From the NCBI GenBank assembly GCA_947476335.1, contig CANJQH010000034.1, forward strand, positions 1 through 35,943: a stretch of 35,943 nucleotides of DNA. Direction: 5' to 3'. The notes below the pieces were generated by a model. That model worked only from the letters and a program-made list of their open reading frames with translations, was not told the origin of the DNA and did no database searches. A program made the translations under genes and the position numbers. The DNA comes from Anaerolineae bacterium (GTDB lineage: Bacteria; Chloroflexota; Anaerolineae; J036; Brachytrichaceae). Positions 23,194-32,300 of the stretch are shown in pieces. The first letter of the stretch is position 1. The number at the start of each line of letters is the position of its first letter.

Positions 23194-24369
23194 ATGCGCA
23201 TCGGACTCATCACCGGCGAATATCCTCCCATGCAGGGTGGCGTGGGAGATTTCACACGCGAGCTCGGGCGTGCGCTGTCCACGCTCGGACACGACGTGCA
23301 CATCGTCACGCGCTTCGTCGCCGGCGCGCCGGCGCAGGAAACGCACAACAGCGTGCAGGTGCATCGCATCATCAGCGCATGGGGCTGGGACGTGCGCCGC
23401 CGCCTCGAAGCATTCGCACGCATGCATTCCATCGACGTGTTCGACCTGCAATATCAAGCCGCTGCTTATCAAATGCATCCGGCCATCAACCTGCTGCCGG
23501 CCGCGCTCAGCCGCCACATCCCCACGGTAGTGACCTTCCACGATCTGCGCGTGCCATATCTCTTTCCCAAGGCCGGCCCACTGCGCTGGAAAGCCATCGT
23601 TGCCATGGCAGCAGGCGCAGCAGCCAGCATCACCACCAATGACGAAGATCTCGAAGTGCTGCGCCGCGAAGGCGTGACGCGCGCGCATCTCGCACCGATC
23701 GGCAGCAACATCGCCCCGCACCCACTGCCGAACTTCGACCGCACCGCATGGCTACATGCGCACGGGCTCGACCCGCAGCAAATCATGATCGGCTATTTCG
23801 GCTTCATGAACGAGAGCAAAGGTGGCGAAACGCTCATGCGCGCGCTCGCGCTGCTGCGCAGCCGCGGCGTGCCCGCCAGCGTGCTGCACATCGGCGGCCG
23901 CACCGGCGACAGCGATCCCACCAACGCCGCCTACGCCGACAAGCTGCGCGCGCTCGCCGCCGAGCTCGACTGTGCAAACACGTGGCACGAAACCGGCTTC
24001 CTCGACGACGCCGCAGTGAGCGAAGGCTTCGCCGCCTGCACCGCCGTCGCCCTGCCCTATCGCGACGGCGCATCGTACCGCCGCGGCACGCTCATGGCAG
24101 CACTGGCGCACGGAACGGCCATCGTCACCACCGCGCCGCGCGTCTCCGTGCCCGCCTTCGTCGACGGCGCCAACATGCTGCTCACACCAGCTGATTCACC
24201 GACGGCGCTCGCCGATGCGCTGCAGCGCATTTTCGAAAACGCCGCGCTACGCGAGCAACTACAGCAGGGTGCGGCTCATCTCAGCTGCATGTTCGCCTGG
24301 GACGCCATCGCCGCACGCACCGTGGCCGTTTTCACCGAAGTCGCCCGCCCGTCACGGCTCCAAAGCTAA
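23194..24369 (+). CDS. GT4-family glycosyltransferase
   Basis: This 391-residue GT-B enzyme transfers a sugar from a nucleotide donor. The N-terminal fold starts at once with RIGLITGEYPPMQGGVGDFTRELGRAL, the usual acceptor-side loop of GT4. Later segments include LQYQAAAYQMHP, VVTFHDLRVPYLFP, and the C-terminal domain IGYFGFMNESKGGETLMRALALL. The donor site region LPYRDGASYRRGTLMAALAHGTAIVTT has Gly where many members have Glu in the E-x7-E position. The acceptor is unknown; a glycolipid or surface polysaccharide is likely. Start at 23194 fits the promoter 4 bp upstream. It converges on the P450 gene, with stops overlapping by 4 bp. Confidence 0.9.
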   Translation: MRIGLITGEYPPMQGGVGDFTRELGRALSTLGHDVHIVTRFVAGAPAQETHNSVQVHRIISAWGWDVRRRLEAFARMHSIDVFDLQYQAAAYQMHPAINLLPAALSRHIPTVVTFHDLRVPYLFPKAGPLRWKAIVAMAAGAAASITTNDEDLEVLRREGVTRAHLAPIGSNIAPHPLPNFDRTAWLHAHGLDPQQIMIGYFGFMNESKGGETLMRALALLRSRGVPASVLHIGGRTGDSDPTNAAYADKLRALAAELDCANTWHETGFLDDAAVSEGFAACTAVALPYRDGASYRRGTLMAALAHGTAIVTTAPRVSVPAFVDGANMLLTPADSPTALADALQRIFENAALREQLQQGAAHLSCMFAWDAIAARTVAVFTEVARPSRLQS

Positions 24370-25613
24370 CACCGCACGCGCACTTCCACACGCCCATGGA
24401 AGCCGAACGCGTTGCGGTACTCCGCTGCCGACGACGCCAGCGCCAGCTGCGGCACGCGCCGCGCCAGCCGCTCAATCGCCACCTGCAGCTCCAGTCGCGC
24501 CAGCGGCGCGCCCACACAAAAATGAATCCCCCCGCCGAAACTCACGTGCGGGTTTGCCTCCACCGGCCGCGTGATGTCGAATGTCTGTGCGTTCGCGAAG
24601 CGCTGCGGATCGCGATTTGCCGCGCCCAGCAGCACCGCGATCGTGTCACCCATCTTGAAGCGCCGGCCTTTGTACTCGAGATCATCTTCCAGCGCCCAGC
24701 GATGGAAATAGTGCAGCGGCGGATCCCAGCGCAGCATCTCTTCCACAGCGCTCTGCACCAGCCCTGGCGCCGCATCCGATGCCACCAGCTTCGCCCACTG
24801 ATCCGGATGCGTCAGCAGCGCAGACATGCCGTTGCCGATCACGTTCACCGTCGCCTCATGCCCAGCGTTCAACAGCAGAATGCAGGATGAAATCAGTTCG
24901 TCTTCCGTCAGCTTGTCGCCGGCTTCTTCCGCATCGATCAAAATTGAAATCAAGTCGTTCGCCGGCGCCCTGCGCCGCACAGCCACGAGCGTGCGCAGAT
25001 ACGCTACAAATTCCTGCGTCGCCTGCACAGCCTCAAGCTCCTGCTCACGCGTGTGCCCGAGCATGTACATCTGTACCATCTTGTGCGACCAGCTCAGCAG
25101 CCAGTCTTTCATCTCAACCGGCACACCCAGCAGCTGCGCGATCGCGATCACCGGCAGCGGCGTAGCGTACGCCGTCAGCAGATCGACCTCGCCCGCCTGC
25201 TGCATCTCATCGATCAACGCATCGCACAGTGCAGCCAGCTTCGGCCGCATCGTTTCGATCTGCCGCGACATGAACGACTTCTGTACCAAGTTGCGCAGCC
25301 GCGTGTGATTCGGCGGCTCAAGCTGCAGCATCTGCAGATCGTCCACATCGTAAAACGGCCGCAGCTCTTCGCGCACCGGCGGCCAGCCCAGCTCCTCGCG
25401 CGGTTTCAAATGCGTCAGCTGCCGGCCAAAGCGCCGGTCGCGCAGCAACGCGCTCACGTCGTCGTGATTCACATACGCCCAAACATCAAAATTTTCCCAG
25501 TACGCCACAGGCGTGCACGCACGAATTTTTTCGTAGTACGGATACGGATTATTGTAAAAAACCGGGTCGCGCGGATCGAGCCGCAGATGTGTGCCGTCAA
25601 GTTCGAATTGCAT
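24366..25613 (-). CDS. Cytochrome P450
   Basis: This is a 415-residue soluble bacterial P450. It has PPNHTRLRNLVQKSF in the C-helix region and the I-helix oxygen site LLNAGHEATVN (A-G-x-E-A-T, with Ala in place of the first common Thr). The ExxR motif lies in EEMLRWDPP, and the heme-binding loop FGGGIHFCVGAPLARLE has the thiolate Cys366. The ATG at 25613 is chosen because ggggag stands about 7 nt upstream; an earlier in-frame start lacks this. It would need separate ferredoxin and reductase partners, none of which is nearby. Substrate unknown. It shares its 3' end with the glycosyltransferase by a 4-bp overlap. Confidence 0.97.
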   Translation of the reverse strand: MQFELDGTHLRLDPRDPVFYNNPYPYYEKIRACTPVAYWENFDVWAYVNHDDVSALLRDRRFGRQLTHLKPREELGWPPVREELRPFYDVDDLQMLQLEPPNHTRLRNLVQKSFMSRQIETMRPKLAALCDALIDEMQQAGEVDLLTAYATPLPVIAIAQLLGVPVEMKDWLLSWSHKMVQMYMLGHTREQELEAVQATQEFVAYLRTLVAVRRRAPANDLISILIDAEEAGDKLTEDELISSCILLLNAGHEATVNVIGNGMSALLTHPDQWAKLVASDAAPGLVQSAVEEMLRWDPPLHYFHRWALEDDLEYKGRRFKMGDTIAVLLGAANRDPQRFANAQTFDITRPVEANPHVSFGGGIHFCVGAPLARLELQVAIERLARRVPQLALASSAAEYRNAFGFHGRVEVRVRC

Positions 25614-25735
25614 GCATTTCTCCCCGCTTGTCTTTCCGCAACATTTTGCCAACTCGCGCGCCGGAGGAACAAAGAGTAGAGACTATGCACACTATTTACT
25701 CTCCGCTCCTAAGTTCCTGTCCATAAGTTTTGTCC

Positions 25736-25778
25736 GGCAGATTCGCCTCCCCTGCTTTGCGGGGGAGGCGAATCTGCC
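25736..25778. repeat. Perfect 17-bp-arm hairpin
   Basis: The arms 25736-25752 and 25762-25778 are exact complements (ggcagattcgcctcccc), with loop tgctttgcg. The dyad extends imperfectly outward (aagttttgtcc / ccagaactttt). It shares no end sequence with family E, though the ctcccc/ggggag core recalls the E1 core. It lies 5' of the P450 gene, upstream of E5, where it is unlikely to be a terminator. It may be another miniature element. Confidence 0.75.
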
Positions 25779-25800
25779 GCCAGAACTTTTGGCGACTCAC

Positions 25801-25931
25801 TTAGCTACCCAGGCCAGCCAGTTTTCCAACGCAAAACACGCGATCCCTTCTCCTACAGGCCACTACAAAGGCCCTCGAGGGAAAGAATCGCGTGTTTCGG
25901 GAGAAATACTGATCTAGGCTTGAGTAATTAC
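25801..25931. mobile_element. Family E element, copy E5, diverged
   Basis: TTAGCTACCCAGGCC and GGCTTGAGTAATTAC are diverged ends. Inner segments …AGCCAGTTTTCCAACGCAAAACACGCGAT… and …ATCGCGTGTTTCGGGAGAAATACTGATCTA… match the family frame. The core (ccttctcctacaggcc…ggccctcgaggg) is unique to this copy. No clear flanking duplication remains. Confidence 0.8.
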
Positions 25932-25948
25932 CTCTGCTCTTTACTCCG

Positions 25949-27019
25949 CTATACCTCGACTTCGTGGCCGGTCTTCGACGAACGATAAATGCCCTCGATG
26001 ATCTTCAAGCCGACGATGCCGTGTTCCGCCGGCGAATCCGGCGTCTTGCTGTTCTTCACGCAGTCGACGAAATGATGCACCGCGATGCGATGGCCGTTTG
26101 TCGTCGTCGGCAGCTTCGGCACGATGGCGCTCGGCTGATCCGACACGTACTTGTAAATTGCTACGGTCTCACCGTTTGGCTCAGCCGTGTAAAAGTTTGC
26201 GCCGGCTTCGCTGCCGAACAGGCGCACGAAGAAGCCATCGGCCTTCGGCTCGCGATGGCTGGCCCACGAGCTTTCAAACTGCAGCACCGCACCACCTTCG
26301 AAACGCACAAAGCCCATGCCCGAATCCTCCACGTCAAAAGTGGGCAGATTCGCGTTTCGCGGAACTGTCTTCTGGCCGCGCATGCCGAACTCAGCGAACA
26401 TCGAACCGCTCACGCTCACCGGCTTCGGGTAGCCCATCAGCCACAACGCCAAGTCGAGCACGTGCACACCAAGGTCGATCAGTGCACCACCGCCAGCCTT
26501 GGCCTTCTGCGTGAACCACGCACCGTGCGCAGGGATGAAGCCCTCGCGCATCCAGCCAGCCTTCGCCGCGTAGATCCGGCCAAAGTCGCCCGTGCGCAGC
26601 TGATCCTTCAGCCACATGATCTCCGGGCGATAGCGATGGTTGTAGCAAACCATCAGCGTGCGATTGGCCTTCTCCGCCGCTTCAGCGATGCGCGTAGCGC
26701 TGGCCACGTCGGTCGACAGCGGCTTCTCGCACAACACATGGATCCCGCGCTCCAGGCACTTCGTCGCCACCGGTTCGTGCAGAAAATTCGGCAGCGCGAT
26801 ACTGATCACGTCAATCTTCGTCTTCGTGATCATGTCGTCGAAGTTGTCGAAGCGACGATCCAGTGGAATGTTGAACCGATCGCCGCGCTCTTTCAATATT
26901 TGCGGATTCATGTCGCAGATGCCGACGATTTCAACATCCGGATGCGACTGATACCCTTCGACATGGTTCCAGCCCACGCCAACGCCAACGACTGCTGCTC
27001 GAATTTTCGATATGCTCAT
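25949..27019 (-). CDS. Gfo/Idh/MocA-family oxidoreductase
   Basis: This 356-residue NAD(P)-dependent sugar or inositol dehydrogenase-like protein has an N-terminal Rossmann fold (KIRAAVVGVGVGWNH, glycine loop 12-16). Asp36 in GICDMNP ends the second strand, which favours NAD. Further motifs are SIALPNFLHEP, the catalytic CEKPLS (Glu98-Lys99-Pro100), VCYNHRYRPEIMWLKDQL, and the second conserved helix GGALIDLGVHVLDLALWLMG. The ATG at 27019 has agaggg about 11 nt upstream. It sits between E5 and E6 with no sugar transporter nearby, so substrate cannot be inferred. It follows gcvPA on the same strand but is separated from it by 140 bp. Confidence 0.95.
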   Translation of the reverse strand: MSISKIRAAVVGVGVGWNHVEGYQSHPDVEIVGICDMNPQILKERGDRFNIPLDRRFDNFDDMITKTKIDVISIALPNFLHEPVATKCLERGIHVLCEKPLSTDVASATRIAEAAEKANRTLMVCYNHRYRPEIMWLKDQLRTGDFGRIYAAKAGWMREGFIPAHGAWFTQKAKAGGGALIDLGVHVLDLALWLMGYPKPVSVSGSMFAEFGMRGQKTVPRNANLPTFDVEDSGMGFVRFEGGAVLQFESSWASHREPKADGFFVRLFGSEAGANFYTAEPNGETVAIYKYVSDQPSAIVPKLPTTTNGHRIAVHHFVDCVKNSKTPDSPAEHGIVGLKIIEGIYRSSKTGHEVEV

Positions 27020-27065
27020 TGATGATTTTCCCTCTTCCCATCGCAAGACGCACTATTTATCTATT

Positions 27066-27155
27066 CACGAGCCAGAAGCCACGAGCCAGAAGCCAAAAGT
27101 GAAAGACGGGTAGCATGTTTTGCGGAGAAATGCTGATCTAAGGCTGAATAATTAG
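27066..27155. repeat. Short tandem repeat and half copy of family E (E6)
   Basis: The 14-mer acgagccagaagcc is duplicated at about 27067-27094. From about 27112 to 27155, gcatgttttgcggagaaatg and the following ctgatctaaggctgaataattagc match the right half of E5 and E1. The left half is missing. It is a decayed or truncated element just after the gcvPA stop. Confidence 0.65.
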
Positions 27156-27159
27156 CGTT

Positions 27160-28485
27160 CTACAGTGCGCCGAGTGCGTCCACCAGCGCGTCGATCTCTT
27201 CCTTCGTGTTCGTCTCGGTGCAGCACAGCAGCATGTGCCCGGCAAGTTCGGCGTAGTCGGCGCCCAGGTCATAGCCGCCGATGATGTCGTGCTCCTCGAA
27301 CAGGAACGCATTCACCTCGGCCACGGGACGCGGTACGCGCACCACAAATTCGTTGAAGAACGGGCGCTCGCTGCGCACTTCGTACCTGCGCAGTTTGGCG
27401 ATGCGCTCCGCTGCGTAGTGCGCCTTCTGATAACACAGATTGCCGGCCTGCTGCAGGCCGCTGCGCCCCATCACACTCATATACACACACGCACACAGTG
27501 CCATCAAGCCCTGGTTGGTGCAGATGTTGCTCGTCGCCTTTTCACGGCGGATGTCCTGCTCGCGCGTCTTGAGCGTCAGCACATAACCACGCTCGCCACT
27601 GCGATCCACCGTCTGGCCAACAATGCGGCCGGGGATGCGGCGCATATATTCGCGCTTCGTGCAGAAAAAGCCGAGATATGGCCCGCCGAAACTGAGTGGA
27701 ATGCCGAGCGGCTGCCCTTCGCCGACGACGATGTCGGCATCATATTCAGACGGTGGTGTCAGCACCGCAAGCGCTATCGGATTCACCGCAGTCACCAGCA
27801 GCCCACCCGCGGCATGCACGCGCGTCGCCAGTGCACGCAGATCGTCGGGACTTTCAAGCTCGCCGAAGAAATTCGGCATGCTCAGCGCCACACAGGCACA
27901 TTCGACCAGCCCGCTCTGCGTCTCGGAAAGATCGTCGAACTCGACGATATCCAAATCTCCGAACTGCGTGTACGTGCGCAGCACCTGCCGGTAATGCGGA
28001 TGCACATGGCGCGAAACCAGTGCCTTGCGCCGACCCGTCGTGTGCACCGCCATCAGCACACCTTCGGCAAAAGCAGTGGCACCGTCATAGTGCGAAGCTG
28101 TGCTGATCTCCATGCCGGTGAGCGCACCCATCATGCTCTGAAACTCGAAGATCGCCTGCAGCGTGCCCTGCGAAACCTCGGGCTGATACGGCGTATACGC
28201 CGTAAGAAATTCACCGCGGCGAATCATGTGATCCACCAGCGAAGGCACATAGTGGTTATATGCACCAGCACCAAGAAAACAGGCGTGATGACCAAGATCG
28301 GCATTCGTATCCGCCAGCGCACCCAGCTCCCACATAACTTCCATCTCAGTGAGCGGTGCCGGCAGATTCAGCTGTGGAAAACGAACACCCTCGGGGACCG
28401 CATGGAAGAGCTCCTCGATACGGCTCACACCGATCGCTTCCAGCATCACCTTGCGTTCCGCGTCCGTATGCGGAATGTAATTCAT
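27160..28485 (-). CDS. gcvPA: Glycine dehydrogenase (decarboxylating) subunit 1
   Basis: This is the N-terminal half of the P-protein in organisms with a split enzyme; with GcvPB it decarboxylates glycine and loads the aminomethyl group on GcvH. The 441-residue product is family-length. It starts MNYIPHTDAERKVMLEAIG and has FLGAGAYNHYVPSLVDHMIRRGEFLTAYTPYQPEVSQGTLQ, the segment SMPNFFGELE, and ICTNQGLMALCACVYMSVMGR near the end. The PLP lysine is on the B subunit, as usual. It overlaps gcvH by 4 bp (ATGA), so the pair is coupled. gcvPB, which usually follows directly, is missing here: a decayed element and an unrelated gene come next. Confidence 0.97.
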   Translation of the reverse strand: MNYIPHTDAERKVMLEAIGVSRIEELFHAVPEGVRFPQLNLPAPLTEMEVMWELGALADTNADLGHHACFLGAGAYNHYVPSLVDHMIRRGEFLTAYTPYQPEVSQGTLQAIFEFQSMMGALTGMEISTASHYDGATAFAEGVLMAVHTTGRRKALVSRHVHPHYRQVLRTYTQFGDLDIVEFDDLSETQSGLVECACVALSMPNFFGELESPDDLRALATRVHAAGGLLVTAVNPIALAVLTPPSEYDADIVVGEGQPLGIPLSFGGPYLGFFCTKREYMRRIPGRIVGQTVDRSGERGYVLTLKTREQDIRREKATSNICTNQGLMALCACVYMSVMGRSGLQQAGNLCYQKAHYAAERIAKLRRYEVRSERPFFNEFVVRVPRPVAEVNAFLFEEHDIIGGYDLGADYAELAGHMLLCCTETNTKEEIDALVDALGAL

Positions 28486-28880
28486 GCTTCCTCAGCGTCG
28501 AGCAGCGCTTGATACGTGGAGGCATCGAGCAGCGCGTCAAAATCGGCGGCCAGCGTCGGCCGAATGCGAATGATCCAGCCCTCACCGTACGGTTCGCGAT
28601 TGATGCCGTCGGGCGCAGTCTCAAGCGTAGTATTCACGGCGACGACTTCGCCTGCCATCGGCATGTACACGTCCGACGCCGCCTTCACCGATTCCACCAC
28701 ACCGAAGCGCTCACCCACAGCGACCTTGTCGCCAACGCGCGGCAGCTCCACATACACCAGATCACCCATCGCCTGCTGTGCGTGATCGCTGATGCCGATG
28801 ACAAATTCCTCGCCCGCAGGGCGAGCCCATTCATGCGTCTTCAGATAACGCGCATTCGCGTCGACCAGGCTTTTGCTCAT
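28482..28880 (-). CDS. gcvH: Glycine cleavage system H protein
   Basis: This is the lipoyl carrier that shuttles the aminomethyl arm between the P, T and L proteins. The 132-residue product is typical in length. It has YLKTHEWARPAGEEFVIGISDHAQQAMGDLVYVELP at the front, the lipoylation site Lys66 in GVVESVKAASDVYMP, the second sheet GEVVAVN, and YGEGWIIRI. It is first of the coupled pair with gcvPA. gcvT, which often precedes gcvH, is not within the window on this strand; a family C repeat lies upstream instead. Confidence 0.97.
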   Translation of the reverse strand: MSKSLVDANARYLKTHEWARPAGEEFVIGISDHAQQAMGDLVYVELPRVGDKVAVGERFGVVESVKAASDVYMPMAGEVVAVNTTLETAPDGINREPYGEGWIIRIRPTLAADFDALLDASTYQALLDAEEA

Positions 28881-28954
28881 AAATTCAGCTCGTCAGTTTG
28901 ATGCTATGCGAAGGACATGATACCGCAGCCGGTGAAAACGCCGTTGACAGAACA

Positions 28955-29202
28955 GACAGGGGTGCACCCGCGGTTTGGGGCGAATTTCACGAAACGGCGG
29001 CGGCGGTCACCTGGACCGGGACCGACGGTCCGGGCTGGCTGCTGGCCTGCCGCGGTGGACCACACCGTTGGCGCGCATATTTTCCGTCCTCCGTCGAAAA
29101 AACGCCGAAGGCGCGATGCAGCTCCAGCCCAGACCCTCGGTCTGGGTGACGGCCCGCACTATTTCGGGTACTCTGCCTCAAACGGCGGATGCACTCCGAC
29201 AG
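28955..29202. mobile_element. Family C composite repeat, copy C2
   Basis: From about 28960 (GGTGCACCCGCGGTTTGGGGCG) to 29197 (CAAACGGCGGATGCACTCC) it keeps the family ends. It also keeps the block aaacggcggcggcggtcacc plus tggaccggga and the gccggcctgccgcgg-like middle. Central modules differ from C1 and C3: a gcgcatattttccgtc block and a ccagaccctcggtctggg hairpin appear instead. GACAG abuts both sides (28955-28959 and 29198-29202), a short possible duplication. The remaining gap to 29373 is AT-richer and must hold the promoter of the next gene; TAGAAT at about 29270 is a candidate -10. Confidence 0.75.
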
Positions 29203-29373
29203 CACCCAAATTCCCCGGCTGCCACAAAAATAACCCAAAGAGGCTATGTCCCGCTTAAACCACTCGGCTAGAATCCGCCAAGCATGCGCATGGCTGCTGC
29301 TTGTAAGAGCAGCGACGCTTTTGAATTCGCTTTTTGACTTTTGCCTTTTTTGCCTTTTGTAGGGAATCACAGT

Positions 29374-32300
29374 ATGTCCAATGTCACCGTCGCGGCTGAG
29401 CCCGCACTGCCCTCTTCTCCCGCGCGCATCGTCGCTCCAGCCAGCCGTCTGAGCGCATGGTGCGATCGCATCATCGAGATGGGCTGGCTGGCCGCCGCGA
29501 TCGTCGTGCCGCTCTTCTTCGACATCTACTCCAGCCGCGTGTTCGAACCGGACAAGCTCACCACGCTGCGCTCAATCGCCCTCATCATGGTTCTGGCATG
29601 GCTGGTGAAATGGATTGAAGAACGCAAAAATCCAACGCGCGGCACGCGCCTGAATTTACGCACTCCGCTGGTGTTGCCGACTTTGCTGCTGGTGAGCGTT
29701 TACATCATCAGCTCGATCCTTTCAGTGGCGCCGCGCACCAGCCTGCTCGGCTCGTATCAGCGCTTGCAGGGCACCTACACGACGTTCAGTTACATCATCG
29801 TGTTCTTCATGGTGCTGCAGGGCCTGCGCACGCGCGCACAACTCGAACGGCTGCTTGCCGTCATCGTGCTCACGTCGTTCCCGATCGCCGTTTACGGCGG
29901 ACTGCAGCGCATGAAAATCGACCCGCTGCCGTGGGGCGGGGATACGGTCGAGCGCGTCGCCAGCAACATGGGCAACTCGATCTTCGTCGCGGCATATCTG
30001 ATCATGACGTTCTTCGTCACGGTTTATAAAATCGCCGAGTCGTTGTCCACAGTCTTCCGCGCAGCAAAGCCGCGCATGGCCGACATCGTGCGCGCCGGCG
30101 TTTACATCGTGATCGCGCTGGTCAACCTGATCGTCGTCGCAGTGCTGGCCGGCTCGCGCGGCCCGCAGCTGGGCTGGATGGCCGGCGTGTTCTTCATGCT
30201 GCTGCTCATGGCGCAGCTGCTCCGCCGCCGCCGCACACGCCTCATTCTCACCGCCGGCTCGATCCTGATCGGACTCGTCGGCCTCACATTCCTGATCTGG
30301 CTGAATTTCGACAAAACCAGCACAACCGCCGAATCACTGCGCAAAAACGTACCGCTGTTCGGACGCCTGTCGAGCGTGATGCAGACGACGGACGGCACGA
30401 ACGTCGTGCGCGTGCTGATCTGGGAAGGCGCCGCACAGCTCGTGACACCGCACGAGCCGATCCAGAACCCAGACGGCTCGCCCGATCAGTGGAACGCCAT
30501 CCGCCCACTCATCGGCTACGGCCCTGAATCGATGTACGTGGCCTACAACCGCTTCTACCCGCCAGCACTGGCGAACATCGAAGCGCGCAATGCCTCGCCC
30601 GACCGCAGCCACAACGAAACGTGGGACTCGCTGGTCATCACCGGCATCATCGGCTTCATCGCCTACATGCTCGTCTTTGGCAGCGTGCTGTATTACGGCT
30701 TCGCCTGGATCGGCCTGATCACCAATCGCTTCGAAGGTGCGCTGTTCGTGTTGCTCTGGATCCTCGGCGGTGGTTCCATCGGCGGATACTTCATCGCCAC
30801 CGGCAATACAAAACTATTTGGCGTCGGCGTGGCCGGCGGCATCGCCCTCGGCCTGGCGCTCTTCCTCATCGTAAGTGCGCTGTTGAACTCACTACGCAAA
30901 GAGGATGAAACAGTACCTTCAAAGCTGCCGCTGCGCGACCAGATGCTGCTGATCGCGATCGTGTCGACGGTGGTCGCACACTTCGTCGAAATTCACACCG
31001 GCATCGCCATCGCCAGCACGCGCTCGCATTTCTGGATCCTGATCGGCATGATGGTCGTCGTCGGCGCCGGCTTCATGCAGACGCGCAGCGCCGCCGCAAC
31101 AGAAGCAACTGCCGCCGCTCCCATCGCCACAACACCACTCGCCGCAACACCGCTCGCCACGACGAGCACACCGGCCGAAAATATCGGAACTCGCAAGAAT
31201 CGCCGCGCAGCACAGGCCGCCGTCGCACGCCAGCAGCGCAAACAAACCACGCGCGGTTCTCTGCCATCATGGTTCCAACCAGCCGCCGGCGCCGGCGTGC
31301 TGCTTGGCATGCTCCTCGGCGTGCTGACCTTTGACTTCACCAACAATATTTCGCGCTACACCAATCCCAGCGAACTCTTTCTGCGCGCGATGATCGAGCT
31401 GCCCGTGCAGGCCGGCGCGCGCAATGCAATCGCTCCCAGCATCGGCGTACTGCTGATGTTCCTGGCCACGCTCGGCCTCGGCGTTGCCATCTTCGTCTCC
31501 GAAATGCACGTGCAGGGAACGCTGAACGACAACACCGAAAACGTGTGGCCCGCCGCCGGACTCATCGCAGCGATCGGACTCTTCACCTGGGTCGCCTTCG
31601 GCACTTTCATCGCCGGACGACTCGTGGCGTTCATCTCCAGCGGTCAGAATTCCGTCGACAATATCCTGAATATCGCCGAACAGCTCGCCGCCTTCCCAGC
31701 CTACGTCTACGTCATGATCGGCATGCTGATCCTGGCGGGCGCACAAATGCTGCGCAGCGAAGACGGCATTCAGCCGACGCGCGGACTGGCCAACGCCGCC
31801 AGCCTGCTCGTCGGGCTGATCGGCCTGCCCATCGTCTTTGTCGCCATCACCACAAGCAACCTGCAGCCTGTGCAAGCCGACATCGTCTATAAGCAGGCCA
31901 GCCCATGGGACCAGCAGGGATCGCGCCTGCTCAGCAACACCGGCCTGCCCGTACAGGGCTGGGACCTGGCGATCGAACACCATCGGCGCGCCATTCAGCT
32001 GGCGCCGAACGAAGACTACTACTACCTGTGGCTCGGCCGGGCGCTGCTCGAAAAAGCCCGCAGCCACCCCAAACCCGAGATGCCCTCCGACAAGATCGCA
32101 GAAAATGACTCGTTCACCAAAGTCATCGACGACGGCCCACAGAACTGGAATCGCCCCAGCGGCATGAATTCACTGCCGTCCGCAGGCATGGGCCAGCAGG
32201 ACCTGCTGAACGCCGCAAAGATCATTCTCGAAGAGGCGCGCAGCATCAACCCGCTCAACACCGATCACTCCGCCAACCTGGCGCGCATGTGGCTGCAAAC

